The notes under the pieces are model-generated. The model was not told where the DNA came from. It did no database searches and was given only the letters and a program-made list of their open reading frames with translations. A DNA stretch of 64,000 nt from Domibacillus sp. PGB-M46 (GTDB taxonomy: Bacteria; Bacillota; Bacilli; Bacillales; Domibacillaceae), in contig NZ_JAKGCR010000016.1 in assembly GCF_022668875.1 (NCBI RefSeq), positions 1-64,000 of the forward strand, written 5' to 3'. Position 1 is the stretch's first letter, and each line of letters opens with the position of its first letter. Positions 53,337 to 62,654 of this stretch are shown one piece after another. Both the position numbers and the translations under genes were made by a program.

Positions 53337-54910
53337 GCTTTCCTTTCCTCTCCTTTCTCCTGGAATGGTATATAAACGGTTAATTTTGTTCCTTTTCCTG
53401 GTTCTGATAACAAATCAAACTCACCGTCCCGCTGGGCAAGAATATCTTGCACTAGTGACAGTCCAATCCCGCGGCCGGTTCCTTTCGTCGAAAACCCTTT
53501 TTCAAATAAGAGATGCTGTTTTTCTTCTTCAATGCCGGTACCGGAGTCGGCGACTTCGACTGTTAGAATATCATCTCCATAGCTGAACGCAACATGAATG
53601 ATTTTTTTCTGGCTTTTTTGTACCGCGTCGATCGCATTATCAATTAAATTGCCAACGACCGTAATCAAATCATGTGTAAGCGCTGGATCTTCCGGCTGCG
53701 GAATAGGAAAATCGCTTTTCAGGTGTAAAGAAGCACCTGCTTCACGCGCATAGCTTAGCTTGCCGACGAGAAAGCCGGCAAGTACCGGATCTTTTATTTT
53801 TTCTGTCATCATTTGAATCTCATTGCTTTTAAAATCAACCGTCTCTTGAATAAACAAGGCAAGCTCCTCATACGACTTCATTTGAACCATTCCCAGGATT
53901 ACATGAAGCTTGTTCATGAATTCATGTGTCTGTGCCCGAAGGGCGTCTGCGTATAAACGAACTCCTGTCAGCTGCTCAGCGAGCAGTTTCACTTCTGTTT
54001 TATCACGGTATGTAGCAACTGCTCCGGCAAGCATTCCATCCACGTGAATCGGTACGCTGTTTACGAGAAGCTCAACCCCATTGATCCGCTGCTCCTTGTC
54101 AATTTCCTGCTGCTCTGTTTCCATTACGCGCTGCAGAGAATGAAGAGGAATCGATTCTGTTTTCCCCTCTTTAAAAAGGGACATGGCTGCCCTGTTCATG
54201 AGCGTAATCGCCGAATCGCGGTCTACTGCAATAATGCCTTCATGCACGGATTGAAGGATGGCATCACGTTCTTCAACGAGCCGGGCAATCGCAAAAGGCT
54301 CTAGGCCAAGCAGCACTTTTTTGATGTAACGAGCCAGCAGTACAGCGCCGAGAATACCAGCCAAAATACCAGCAGCTGTTCCTGCCAAAATATTATTTCG
54401 GCTGCTGGCAACCGCATTTTGAACACTTTCTAATGAAATGCCGACGGCCACTGCTCCAACTTGTTTTCCACCTGGATCGAAGACAGGGGTAAACGAGCGG
54501 ACAGAGGGTCCCAGTGTCCCTTCAGCTGTAGACACATATTCCTCACCAGCGAGTACGTGTTCCTCATCGCCGCCAGTAAAGGGCTGGCCGATTTTGTCAG
54601 GGTCTGGATGTGACTTGCGTATCCCATTCATATCCATGACAACAACAAACTGAACACCGGTTTCCCTGCGGATATCGCTAGCAAAGGCCTGAATGTCCTC
54701 TTCGCTTCGTGCTCCCGTAAGCGCCTGAGTGACAAGCGGCGTATGCGCCACCATGCGCGATGCATTTTGCGCTTTTTCTGCTTGTCCTGCTTCAACGGAA
54801 TCGGTAACGGTTTTTGTAACTAAAATATCTGTGACAAGCAGAGAAAAAGCAACGACTGCACAAACAAAAGCAATAATAACGGTCTGCAGCTTCCATCTTC
54901 CTTTTCTCAC
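53333..54910 (-). CDS. malK: CitA/MalK-family sensor histidine kinase
   Basis: The 525-aa protein has two membrane helices (about 10-30 and 172-195) flanking an extracytosolic PDC/CitA-type PAS domain that binds carboxylates, then a cytosolic PAS (about 212-300), HisKA-type H in RAQTHEFMNKLHVI and HATPase (NLIDNAIDA; GTGRGIGLSLV). It probably senses malate. Coupled to malR and to the upstream BASS gene, each by a 4-nt overlap. Confidence 0.92.
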   Translation of the reverse strand: MRKGRWKLQTVIIAFVCAVVAFSLLVTDILVTKTVTDSVEAGQAEKAQNASRMVAHTPLVTQALTGARSEEDIQAFASDIRRETGVQFVVVMDMNGIRKSHPDPDKIGQPFTGGDEEHVLAGEEYVSTAEGTLGPSVRSFTPVFDPGGKQVGAVAVGISLESVQNAVASSRNNILAGTAAGILAGILGAVLLARYIKKVLLGLEPFAIARLVEERDAILQSVHEGIIAVDRDSAITLMNRAAMSLFKEGKTESIPLHSLQRVMETEQQEIDKEQRINGVELLVNSVPIHVDGMLAGAVATYRDKTEVKLLAEQLTGVRLYADALRAQTHEFMNKLHVILGMVQMKSYEELALFIQETVDFKSNEIQMMTEKIKDPVLAGFLVGKLSYAREAGASLHLKSDFPIPQPEDPALTHDLITVVGNLIDNAIDAVQKSQKKIIHVAFSYGDDILTVEVADSGTGIEEEKQHLLFEKGFSTKGTGRGIGLSLVQDILAQRDGEFDLLSEPGKGTKLTVYIPFQEKGEERKA

Positions 54911-55857
54911 GCCCTGACCTCCCTAGGGTACACTCTTTTAAGCAGAAACCCATGAAATGCCGCCAGCATTTGCTGAAAGAGCATGCATACCACAACCGGC
55001 ACTGCTGCCTGCGGCGGAAAAAAGTTAACGGCGATGACAGCGCCTGCGCTGATGTTGCGCATACCGCCTGTGTAAATAAGCGTCACAATGGTTTCATGCG
55101 GCTGTCTGCACGCCACGGCAAGGGCCCAGGAAAGCAGATAGCCGCACAACACGACAAATAAAATAGTCGTGAGAATCTGAACAAATTTCAAATCAATATC
55201 ACGTAAATAAGGGGCGACCACAGCACTGTTAATCGCAATAACCAGTGGAAGCGACAACTTTGAAAAAGGCGACAGCGTCTGGCTGATCTGGCTTGCTTTT
55301 TCTGATTTTACCCACTCGTTCACGAGCATGCCAAGCAAAGACGGCAGCACAATCATCCAAAACAGCCCGCTCATCATCTCGAAAACATCCATTTCCACTT
55401 TACTTCCGGCCAGCACAGACATGCTGAACGGCACAACAATGGGTGACAGAATCGTATCAAGTAAAATAATTACAAGTGCAAGCGGTACACTGCCCCGGTA
55501 CATCGTTACCCAGATCACACTTGTAATCCCAGTCGGAATCACAAGCGCCAGTGTAAAGCCTGTAACAATCAGCGGATCATCAGGAAATAATAGATGTCCG
55601 GCTGTCCAGGCAAACAGCGGCGTAATCATATGAAGAATCACAAGCGCCAGAAAAACAGGAAACGGATGAGTCATTGTATGATGCAGCATCCGGAAATTTG
55701 AATTTAAACTGCCAGTAAACGTCATAAAAGCAAAGACCCATGGCACAATAAAAACCCATGAGTGAATCCATTCCGCTAATAAAACGCCGGCAAGAACACT
55801 CACGGGTGTTAAAAGCGGCATCCACCGCGTTAAAAACATGTTCATTACTCGAAGCAT
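54907..55857 (-). CDS. Bile acid:sodium symporter (BASS) family transporter
   Basis: The 316-aa protein has about nine to ten membrane segments with the BASS signatures (LALVIPTGITSVIWVTMYRGSVPLAL; YTGGMRNISAGAVIA). Members move bile acids, pyruvate, pantothenate or other organic anions with Na+. Overlap with malK suggests it takes up, or helps sense, the same carboxylates. ATG 55857 is used because GGAG lies 9 nt before it; ATG 55872 lacks a site. Confidence 0.82.
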   Translation of the reverse strand: MLRVMNMFLTRWMPLLTPVSVLAGVLLAEWIHSWVFIVPWVFAFMTFTGSLNSNFRMLHHTMTHPFPVFLALVILHMITPLFAWTAGHLLFPDDPLIVTGFTLALVIPTGITSVIWVTMYRGSVPLALVIILLDTILSPIVVPFSMSVLAGSKVEMDVFEMMSGLFWMIVLPSLLGMLVNEWVKSEKASQISQTLSPFSKLSLPLVIAINSAVVAPYLRDIDLKFVQILTTILFVVLCGYLLSWALAVACRQPHETIVTLIYTGGMRNISAGAVIAVNFFPPQAAVPVVVCMLFQQMLAAFHGFLLKRVYPREVRA

Positions 55858-55924
55858 ACAAAGGAACTCCATTCTTTTTGTTTGCTTCTATTGTATCATT
55901 ATGAAAAGAATTCGGCGCATTAGG

Positions 55925-56599
55925 TTATGCCAGCTTATAACGGTTGATAGGCCGGCCAATCACGCCGTATTGAATATTAATTTTTACCTTTCCGCTTTTC
56001 TCTAAATAATCTAAGTAGCGGCGCACGGTAACCCGGGCAGCGCCGACTCCCTCCGCGACTTCTTCCGCTGACAAAGGCTGGTCCGTTTTCTGCAGGTGTG
56101 AAACAATTTTTTGCAATGTAACAGCATTCAGCCCTTTCGGAAGCTGCTCCGCTTCATCCGGTCCGCCTGCTTTTTGAAACAAAAGGCTGTCGAGCTCTTC
56201 CTGGCTGATTCTTCCTTTTTCACTTAATCGATTTTGAACAGATTGATAATGTTCAAGTGCCTGCTTCATCCTCTCAAATTTAAACGGCTTCATAATATAA
56301 TCAAATGCGCCATGCTGTATCACCTGGCGGACGGTATCTATATCACTTGCGGCCGTGATCACGATTACGTCTACTTGAATGTTTTCCTGCCGCAGTAAAT
56401 GAAGTGTCTCTAGCCCGCCCATTAACGGCATATATAAATCAATAATAATAAGATCCGGAGACAAGCGGCGGATCAGCTCCATTCCTTCTCTTCCGTTGCC
56501 CGCAATGCCGATTACCTCAAATCCGTCTACTTTGTTAATAAACTCCTTGTTTACTTCCTGAACCATTAAATCATCTTCAATAAGCAGCACTTTGATCAC
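55925..56599 (-). CDS. dctR: DctR-type response regulator (CitB family)
   Basis: The 224-aa regulator has the phospho-Asp in LIIIDLYMPLMGG, Lys in IMKPFKFER, and a C-terminal winged HTH (SAEEVAEGVGAARVTVRRYLDYL). Very similar in plan to MalR at 52632, so a duplicated pair. Likely target: the four 9-bp repeats before dctP. 4-nt overlap with dctS. Confidence 0.88.
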   Translation of the reverse strand: MIKVLLIEDDLMVQEVNKEFINKVDGFEVIGIAGNGREGMELIRRLSPDLIIIDLYMPLMGGLETLHLLRQENIQVDVIVITAASDIDTVRQVIQHGAFDYIMKPFKFERMKQALEHYQSVQNRLSEKGRISQEELDSLLFQKAGGPDEAEQLPKGLNAVTLQKIVSHLQKTDQPLSAEEVAEGVGAARVTVRRYLDYLEKSGKVKINIQYGVIGRPINRYKLA

Positions 56600-58200
56600 A
56601 TTTCAGTCCCCCTATCCTTTTTTGGCTTCATTGGAAATACAAGAGAAAAAGTTGTTCCTTCACCCGGCGCAGACTCAATATGAATGCGCCCGCTTCCTTT
56701 AGCGGTGATTTCGCTCACTAAATGCAGGCCAATTCCCCTTCCTGTATGCGCTTTCGTTGAAAATCCCTGTTTAAAGATGAATGGCTGATCTTCTTCCTTG
56801 ATCCCCGATCCGTTGTCTTCAACTAAAAGCGAAACAATATCACTTGTTTGCTGAATACTTACATAAATTTCATTGTCTTCTTTAGGATCCTCAAACGAGT
56901 CAAAAGCATTTTCAATTAAATTACCAAGTATGAGTACAAAATCATGATGATCCATGTGGGGCGGAAACGTATACAGTGCGCTGTTTCGGTCAATGGTCAC
57001 CTGAACCCCAAGCTCTTTTCCCCGGCTTACTTTGCTGAGCAGCAGCCCCGACACGCTGTCATCGCGGATGTTCTTTGTTAAAAAGCGGGTTAGCTCTTCC
57101 TGCTCCTCCGATACTTGAAACACATACTCCAGCGCTTTTTCCCGGTTCCCGAGCTGAATCAAGCCGGCAATCGTGTGAAGCTTGTTCATATGCTCATGAT
57201 TTTGCACACGCAGGGCACTCACAAAAGCCTTCACTCCGGTCAGCTCTTCCGCAAGCTTTGTGACCTGTGTTCGGTCCTGAAAGATGGCAATGGCCCCAAC
57301 GGCAACGTTTTTTACCCGAATGGGAATCCGATTGGAGACAATGACTCTATCGCTTATATGCAGCTGCTTATTTAAAATGGGACGGTCCAGCATAAGAATT
57401 TCCGGCAAGTAGGTGTCCGGAAGCACGTCCCTGATCTTGCGGCCGATCACTTCTCCACTGATACCCAGCATTTCTTTTGCTTTATGATTAAAGATCGTGA
57501 TCTGTTCATCCCTGTCAATTGCGATGATTCCTTCATGCATCGCATTGAATGCTTCAGTTCTTTCTACAACGAGCTGCGCAATTTCATGCGGCTCAAGCTG
57601 AAACATCTGCCGCTTGATGTCCCTTGCCATCATATACGCTCCCCACAGGGCAATAAACAATGCGACACCAGTCGCAATGAATATCTCTTTTTTTACAGAC
57701 AGCAGCATATCTACAATTTCTGGCAGTTTGTATCCTGCGATTACAACGCCAACTTGATTGTGTGATGTATCCATGATTGGCACAAAAGCCCGGATCATCG
57801 TACCCGCTTCACCTTTTCCTCTTGATACATACGCATGCTCAGCAAAAGCGGGCCCTTCATCTTCCCCTTCCGATACTTTACCAATCTGGCTGTTGATCGG
57901 ATGAGTAAGCCTGATACGGTTCATGTTTAAAATAATGATATAATCCGCTCCATTAATCACCCGCAGTTCTTCCACTGCCTCCACCGCTTCTTTTGTGACA
58001 CTGCCCGACGAAGCGAGTTCGCCTGGTACACCAGGCAGTTCAGCGACTGTGCGCGCCGTTAAAATGGCCCGGTCCCGCAGCTCGCTCTCTCTCGTTTGAA
58101 GGTAATTGCCGGTTAGGGCAATGCCAAGTGCAAAAAAAGAGAAAAGGAGTATAAATATGATCAGCCCTGTTATTTTCCACTGAATTGGAATACGTACCAT
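56596..58200 (-). CDS. dctS: DctS-type sensor histidine kinase (CitA family)
   Basis: The 534-aa kinase has two membrane helices (about 8-30 and 175-195), an extracytosolic PDC sensor (LTHPINSQIGK...AYVSRGKGEAG), a cytosolic PAS (about 220-310), the phospho-His in RVQNHEHMNKLHTIAG and HATPase (NLIENAFDS; GRGIGLHLV). In B. subtilis DctS senses C4-dicarboxylates together with DctB. Divergent from dctB with 121 bp between. Confidence 0.9.
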   Translation of the reverse strand: MVRIPIQWKITGLIIFILLFSFFALGIALTGNYLQTRESELRDRAILTARTVAELPGVPGELASSGSVTKEAVEAVEELRVINGADYIIILNMNRIRLTHPINSQIGKVSEGEDEGPAFAEHAYVSRGKGEAGTMIRAFVPIMDTSHNQVGVVIAGYKLPEIVDMLLSVKKEIFIATGVALFIALWGAYMMARDIKRQMFQLEPHEIAQLVVERTEAFNAMHEGIIAIDRDEQITIFNHKAKEMLGISGEVIGRKIRDVLPDTYLPEILMLDRPILNKQLHISDRVIVSNRIPIRVKNVAVGAIAIFQDRTQVTKLAEELTGVKAFVSALRVQNHEHMNKLHTIAGLIQLGNREKALEYVFQVSEEQEELTRFLTKNIRDDSVSGLLLSKVSRGKELGVQVTIDRNSALYTFPPHMDHHDFVLILGNLIENAFDSFEDPKEDNEIYVSIQQTSDIVSLLVEDNGSGIKEEDQPFIFKQGFSTKAHTGRGIGLHLVSEITAKGSGRIHIESAPGEGTTFSLVFPMKPKKDRGTEM

Positions 58201-58321
58201 TCATAACGCCGCCATTCTAAAAGATTCTCGTGTATATGTATTTTACCATGTTAAAGAAAACAAGCCGGACGGTCAAAACGTGATATGATAAGAAAAAAGA
58301 TGTTTAAAACAGGTGGTGCCT

Positions 58322-59377
58322 ATGGCCAAATACATCAGCTTCTGCCTTTTTACTCTCCTTATACTGACCGGCTACTATTTTTACCAGTATAATGAAGCCG
58401 CCAAAACACAATTGCTTTCATATGATGATGAACAGGAAAAGCTTGGGACAAGCATTACGATTCGCTTTTCGCATGTAGTAGCGGAAAACACACCAAAAGG
58501 ATTGACAGTTCGGAAATTTGCCGATCTGGTAGAAGAAAAAACAAAAGGCCAGGTGAAAGTTGAAATTTATCCGAACGGCATTCTTTATTCGGATGATAAT
58601 GAATATGAAGCGCTGCAAAACGGAAAAGTAGAAATGATAGCGGCTTCATTCCCGAAGCTGATTGATACCGTTCCCCAATGGAAGGTACTCGACCTTCCGT
58701 TTATTTTCAAGCGTGAAAGCCAAGCGGCAGCGGTATTTACCGGACAAACGGGCAAAGAACTTCTTTCGATGATCCAGGATCCGCAGGTGAAGGGGCTTGG
58801 CTTTTGGGTGAACGGATTTAAGCAGATGACCAGCAGCCAAAATGCGCTGCTTGAGCCGGATGATTTTCGAGGCCAGACATTTCGTGTGATGCCAGGCCCA
58901 ATTATCGCAGAACAGTTTCGTCTTTTGAAGGCGGATACTGCCGTTATGCCGTTCAACGATGTGTATCAGGCACTTGAATCCGGACAAATTGACGGGCAGG
59001 AAAACACGATTTCCAATATTTATTCTAAACGGCTTTACAAAGTACAAAAGCATTTGACGATCAGCAACCATGGCTATCTTGGTTACGCAGTCATGATTAA
59101 TCTGGAATTCTGGGACGAGCTTCCAAAAGAAATTCAGGAAAAGATCACGGAAGCCATGAACGAAACGACCGAGTGGAATATGAAAAAAGCAGGCCAGATG
59201 AATGCGGAGCAGTTCAAAGAAATTAAGCGGACTTCTCCGATTACTATTCATTCTTTGACAGCCGAACAGCAGAAAAAGTGGCTTCGTCTTTTCAACCCTT
59301 TGTATCAACAGGTTGAAACCGAAGTCGGCTCTGACTTAATCAAACGAATTCAATTTCCTCCTGATGAAGAACGCTGA
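58322..59377 (+). CDS. dctB: DctB, TRAP-type dicarboxylate-binding protein
   Basis: The 351-aa protein has an N-terminal membrane anchor (about 4-22) and the DctP/TRAP binding fold (IRFSHVVAENTPKG; AGVG-like PGPIIAEQFRL; QIDGQENTISNIY). No TRAP permease genes follow, so it acts as co-sensor with DctS, as in B. subtilis, and not in TRAP transport. ATG 58322 has AGGTGG 5 nt upstream. A terminator separates it from dctP. Confidence 0.9.
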   Translation: MAKYISFCLFTLLILTGYYFYQYNEAAKTQLLSYDDEQEKLGTSITIRFSHVVAENTPKGLTVRKFADLVEEKTKGQVKVEIYPNGILYSDDNEYEALQNGKVEMIAASFPKLIDTVPQWKVLDLPFIFKRESQAAAVFTGQTGKELLSMIQDPQVKGLGFWVNGFKQMTSSQNALLEPDDFRGQTFRVMPGPIIAEQFRLLKADTAVMPFNDVYQALESGQIDGQENTISNIYSKRLYKVQKHLTISNHGYLGYAVMINLEFWDELPKEIQEKITEAMNETTEWNMKKAGQMNAEQFKEIKRTSPITIHSLTAEQQKKWLRLFNPLYQQVETEVGSDLIKRIQFPPDEER

Positions 59378-59394
59378 ATAAGCGTTCTTTTTTT
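59368..59394 (+). terminator. Terminator after dctB
   Basis: AGAACGCT / AGCGTTCT hairpin with T7, overlapping the dctB stop. Confidence 0.9.
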
Positions 59395-59395
59395 G

Positions 59396-59431
59396 ACCAA
59401 AAAGACCAAAAAAACCATTAAAACCAAAAAT
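59396..59431 (+). promoter_or_regulatory. Four 9-bp tandem repeats upstream of dctP
   Basis: ACCAAAAAG, ACCAAAAAA, ACCATTAAA, ACCAAAAAT directly joined, immediately after the dctB terminator and just before a weak promoter (poor -35, TATGAT at about 59453-59458). An activator site, most simply for DctR, is inferred. The period of 9 bp is close to but less than one helix turn. Confidence 0.6.
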
Positions 59432-59472
59432 ATTTATTCCTGTTGGAGTCTGATATGATTTTATCAAGGAAA

Positions 59473-59486
59473 TGAAAACGCTATCA
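59473..59486 (+). promoter_or_regulatory. Perfect cre site (CcpA operator) of dctP
   Basis: TGAAAACGCTATCA fits every position of the cre consensus TGWAANCGNTNWCA. It lies in the dctP leader 24 nt before the ATG, where CcpA would block transcription when glucose is present. Confidence 0.85.
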
Positions 59487-59509
59487 AATTCATTAAAGGA
59501 GGTTTTCAT

Positions 59510-60775
59510 ATGAAGAAAGCGTTAAATAACTTAACGGTTCGTGTTATCATCGGTATTCTTTTAGGGATCGCGGTAGGCTTGGCTTTTCCTGCTTTCGGGG
59601 AGCAGTTGAAAGTACTGGCGGACATTTTTATTAAAATGATTAAAATGGTCATCGCACCGATTATCTTCCTCACAGTTGTCATTGGAATCGGCAGCATGGG
59701 TGATTTAAAGAAAGTCGGCCGGATCGGCGGAAAAGCCCTTTTGTATTTTGAAATCGTAACCACTTTCGCTTTAGCAATCGGTATCCTAGTCGTCAACCTT
59801 CTTCAGCCGGGTTCAGGTTTTAATACTGGTTCTGTAGATGGCGGTGATATTTCTGAATATACAAAAGGAGCAGAAGAATCCAGTCACAGCTTTATGGATT
59901 TTGTTCTTGGAATCGTACCTGACAACGCAATGGCTGCTCTTGCAGGCGGCGAATTACTGCCAATCTTATTCTTTGCAATCTTCTTCGGCCTTTCACTCGC
60001 CGCTCTTGGAGAGCGCGGCAAACCGGTTGTAGACTTGTTTGAACGCTTAACAGATATTTTCTTTGGAATCGTCAACATGATTATGAAGGTTTCTCCGATC
60101 GCTGCATTCGGAGCGATGGCTTACACAATTGGAAAATTTGGGCTTGGGTCTCTCGTGTCACTTGGCCAGCTAATGCTGGGTGTGTACATTACATGTGCTC
60201 TTTTCGTTATCGTCATCTTAGGCGGTATTGCCAAATTCTACGGATTCAACATTTTTAAATTTATCGCGTATATTAAAGAGGAAATTTTACTTGTTCTTGG
60301 AACATCTTCTTCTGAATCTGCCCTGCCAAAGCTAATGAAAAAGCTTGAAGACTACGGCTGTTCAAAGCCGGTTGTCGGGCTGGTTGTGCCAACTGGCTAC
60401 TCGTTTAACCTGGATGGCACTTCAATCTACCTTTCTATGGCCGCGATCTTTATCGCCCAGGCTTACGGAGTAGATTTAACGATTTGGCAGGAGCTGACAC
60501 TGCTTGGCGTATTGATGCTGACTTCTAAAGGCGCAGCCGGCGTAACAGGCTCTGGATTTATTACACTAGCCGCTACACTGGCAGCTTTCCCAATGATTCC
60601 GGTGGAAGGCATCGCCCTTCTTCTTGGTGTAGACCGCTTTATGTCTGAAGCACGCGCTATTACAAATTTAATCGGAAATGGCGTAGCAACGGTTGTAGTA
60701 TCTAAGATGGAAAATGAATTTCATCCGCCGGCTGACCTTACTATAACACCGCCGCCAAATAAAATGATCAATTAA
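59510..60775 (+). CDS. dctP: C4-dicarboxylate:cation symporter DctP (DAACS family)
   Basis: The 421-aa protein has the glutamate/dicarboxylate symporter plan: eight helices and two hairpin loops, with the serine-rich [13 protein letters not shown] and the [14 protein letters not shown] and [21 protein letters not shown] segments. It imports succinate, fumarate, malate. AAAGGAGG stands 8 nt before the ATG. Controlled by DctR repeats and cre. Confidence 0.94.
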   Translation: MKKALNNLTVRVIIGILLGIAVGLAFPAFGEQLKVLADIFIKMIKMVIAPIIFLTVVIGIGSMGDLKKVGRIGGKALLYFEIVTTFALAIGILVVNLLQPGSGFNTGSVDGGDISEYTKGAEESSHSFMDFVLGIVPDNAMAALAGGELLPILFFAIFFGLSLAALGERGKPVVDLFERLTDIFFGIVNMIMKVSPIAAFGAMAYTIGKFGLGSLVSLGQLMLGVYITCALFVIVILGGIAKFYGFNIFKFIAYIKEEILLVLGTSSSESALPKLMKKLEDYGCSKPVVGLVVPTGYSFNLDGTSIYLSMAAIFIAQAYGVDLTIWQELTLLGVLMLTSKGAAGVTGSGFITLAATLAAFPMIPVEGIALLLGVDRFMSEARAITNLIGNGVATVVVSKMENEFHPPADLTITPPPNKMIN

Positions 60776-60812
60776 AAAAGCGGGGCCCTCTGGCTCCACT
60801 TTTTATTTTTTA
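60775..60812. terminator. Bidirectional terminator
   Basis: AAAAAGCGGGGCC / GGCTCCACTTTTT hairpin with one mismatch between convergent dctP and GNAT genes. Confidence 0.8.
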
Positions 60813-61336
60813 TATTCCAACAGCCAGCAATTACGGTGTTTTCCTTCGTGCCATTCCCGCTCTGGCAGCAGCTTCACTTTCCGGAACCCGCATTTTTCAT
60901 AGCAGCGGATCGCCCGCACATTCCACTCCTGCGGATCCATCACCACTTTTTGTGCCTGTTTCGTACGGATCAAATGCTCTACTAGTGCTTTAACAAGTAC
61001 TTTGCCAACACCCTTGTTCCAATAATGTACTTCTCCAATCATCTGGTCTGTTCCATAAACCACTTCATCTGCTTCATAGCCATATAACGCTCTTTCTTCT
61101 TCTCCAAGTGGATAATATTGAATGTAACCGATCTCATTTTGATCAAATTCAATGATACCGCGAACCAGTCCCTCTTCGTCTGTGTAAAATTCTTTCCGGA
61201 CTTTTTCCGCATCAAACGGGTTGTCTCTGCCTTCGTAAAATTCCAGTACGACCAGATCCGATAACCATTTAACAAGCCGGCCTTCATCTCTGTCTTCCAG
61301 CTCTCGGACAGACAGCTTTCCTTTTCGAAACAGCAT
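60803..61336 (-). CDS. GNAT acetyltransferase, AAC(6')-like
   Basis: The 177-aa GNAT protein has the acetyl-CoA loop WNKGVGKVLVKAL and the segment PQEWNVRAIRCYEKCGF, which recalls aminoglycoside 6'-N-acetyltransferases (GTDQ...NxRAIRCYEK). Many chromosomal Bacillus homologues are of unknown substrate, so aminoglycoside resistance is only a possibility. GGGAGGGTGAG precedes the ATG. Confidence 0.82.
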   Translation of the reverse strand: MLFRKGKLSVRELEDRDEGRLVKWLSDLVVLEFYEGRDNPFDAEKVRKEFYTDEEGLVRGIIEFDQNEIGYIQYYPLGEEERALYGYEADEVVYGTDQMIGEVHYWNKGVGKVLVKALVEHLIRTKQAQKVVMDPQEWNVRAIRCYEKCGFRKVKLLPEREWHEGKHRNCWLLEYKK

Positions 61337-61524
61337 ATTCTCACCCTCCCGCTTTCATGGATTATGTTCAAAATACCGGCAATTGGCCGAAATGTAAATC
61401 GGTTAATAGACCGAATTTGGAGGAATACCCTCGATTACTGGCGAAATACACGATTTATAGTATTCCGCCCTATTTCCACTCGTATCTTATACAGAAGATT
61501 TACTCTGAAAAGAGGAACCTGGAG

Positions 61525-61556
61525 ATGATTTTTTTCGAAGACTTTTCTTTAAAGCC
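61525..61556 (+). other. Out-of-frame true start of the K+ channel gene at a T7 tract
   Basis: ATG 61525 has AGAGGAA 8-9 nt upstream, a good ribosome site, but its frame leaves the channel frame. Adding one T to the T7 run at 61529-61535 would give MIFFRRLFFKAMRMG and join the channel. No other start in the channel frame before 61557 exists, and 61557 itself has no ribosome site. Confidence 0.65.
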
Positions 61557-62540
61557 ATGCGCATGGGCAGCTGGACACCTTTTTTCGCCAGCATGTCCCC
61601 TGTGCTGTTCAGCAGCTTTTTTATGTATTATATAGAACCTGAAACGTTCACTTCCCCTTTTGACGGACTATGGTGGACGATGACAACCGTTACGGCAGTC
61701 GGCTGCGGTGACTTATTGCCAGTATCTGTTTCTGGTAAGGTTTTTGCCATGCTGCTGTACGTATTCGGCATTGGCCTCATGACCGTATTGATCGGAAAAG
61801 CCATTGACACACTTAGTGCGCAAAAACGATTGAAGGAGGAAGGACGATTGACGATTACACGTGAACAGCACATTATATTGATTAATTGGACGAACCGGGC
61901 ACGGATTACTTTACTAGAACTGCTCGACACCTTTCCCGACATCTGCATCGTTATTATAGATGAAACAGAAGCGAAAACGTCTTTCCTCCATGAACGTGTC
62001 GATTTTGTTAAAGGGGCTCCAGCTTCTGAGCAAACGCTGCGGCAGGCAAACTTTTTAAAAGCTAAATCTATTATGATTTTTTCACCGGATCATGCGCCGA
62101 ATGCCTCGACGGCAGACGGCCTGACTCTATTGACCGCTTCAAGTATTGAAGCTGCTGCTCAAAGACAGGAGCAAAATGTGTACATGATTTGCGAAGTGGC
62201 GAATTCAGCTAACCTGCCCGCTTTTTCACATGCGAATGTAGAAGAGTTTATTACGCCAAATAATACAGCAGCTCATTTAGCTGTACGTTTCATTTCGTTT
62301 AACGGATCCAGTGAGATTATCCGTCCGTTAACATGCAGTGATGGATACAATCTTTACCGGATTGAAAATACATTTGGCTGGCAGACGTATCGTGAAGCTA
62401 AGCAGGCGTTAGGTGAAAAAGGGATTCTTCTTGTCGCCAGCCGCCGTGACCTCTCTATTATGGAAAAACTGGGCGAGTATATTTCTCAACATGCTCCATT
62501 ATTTATCATCTGCAATGAACAAGCGTATCACAGGCTTTAA
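61557..62540 (+). CDS. yugO: YugO-like potassium channel with RCK domain
   Basis: The 327 residues contain two membrane helices (about 8-26 and 62-84) around a pore loop with filter TAVGCGD, where TVGYGD is usual, and a cytosolic RCK/TrkA-N domain (HIILINWTNRARITLLELLDTF onward). YugO mediates K+ efflux in biofilm signalling in B. subtilis. The 5' end appears frameshifted at a T7 tract (61529-61535), so this start is provisional. It could be a sequencing indel, a broken gene or a slippage site. Confidence 0.75.
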   Translation: MRMGSWTPFFASMSPVLFSSFFMYYIEPETFTSPFDGLWWTMTTVTAVGCGDLLPVSVSGKVFAMLLYVFGIGLMTVLIGKAIDTLSAQKRLKEEGRLTITREQHIILINWTNRARITLLELLDTFPDICIVIIDETEAKTSFLHERVDFVKGAPASEQTLRQANFLKAKSIMIFSPDHAPNASTADGLTLLTASSIEAAAQRQEQNVYMICEVANSANLPAFSHANVEEFITPNNTAAHLAVRFISFNGSSEIIRPLTCSDGYNLYRIENTFGWQTYREAKQALGEKGILLVASRRDLSIMEKLGEYISQHAPLFIICNEQAYHRL

Positions 62541-62654
62541 GAAAAATATTTTCCCTGAACGAGTTTTCTTCTTCCCTCCTTCCCTATAGGCCTGTTTCGT
62601 TTATAATAGAAATAGATGGGAATATGAAGGAAAATAGCGAGGAGATAACAACAA

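Noticed and set aside
61357-61635. 92-codon frame before and into the K+ channel gene
   Set aside because: Its second half is the channel gene read out of frame; the first half has no ribosome site. Only ATG 61525 within it is of interest.
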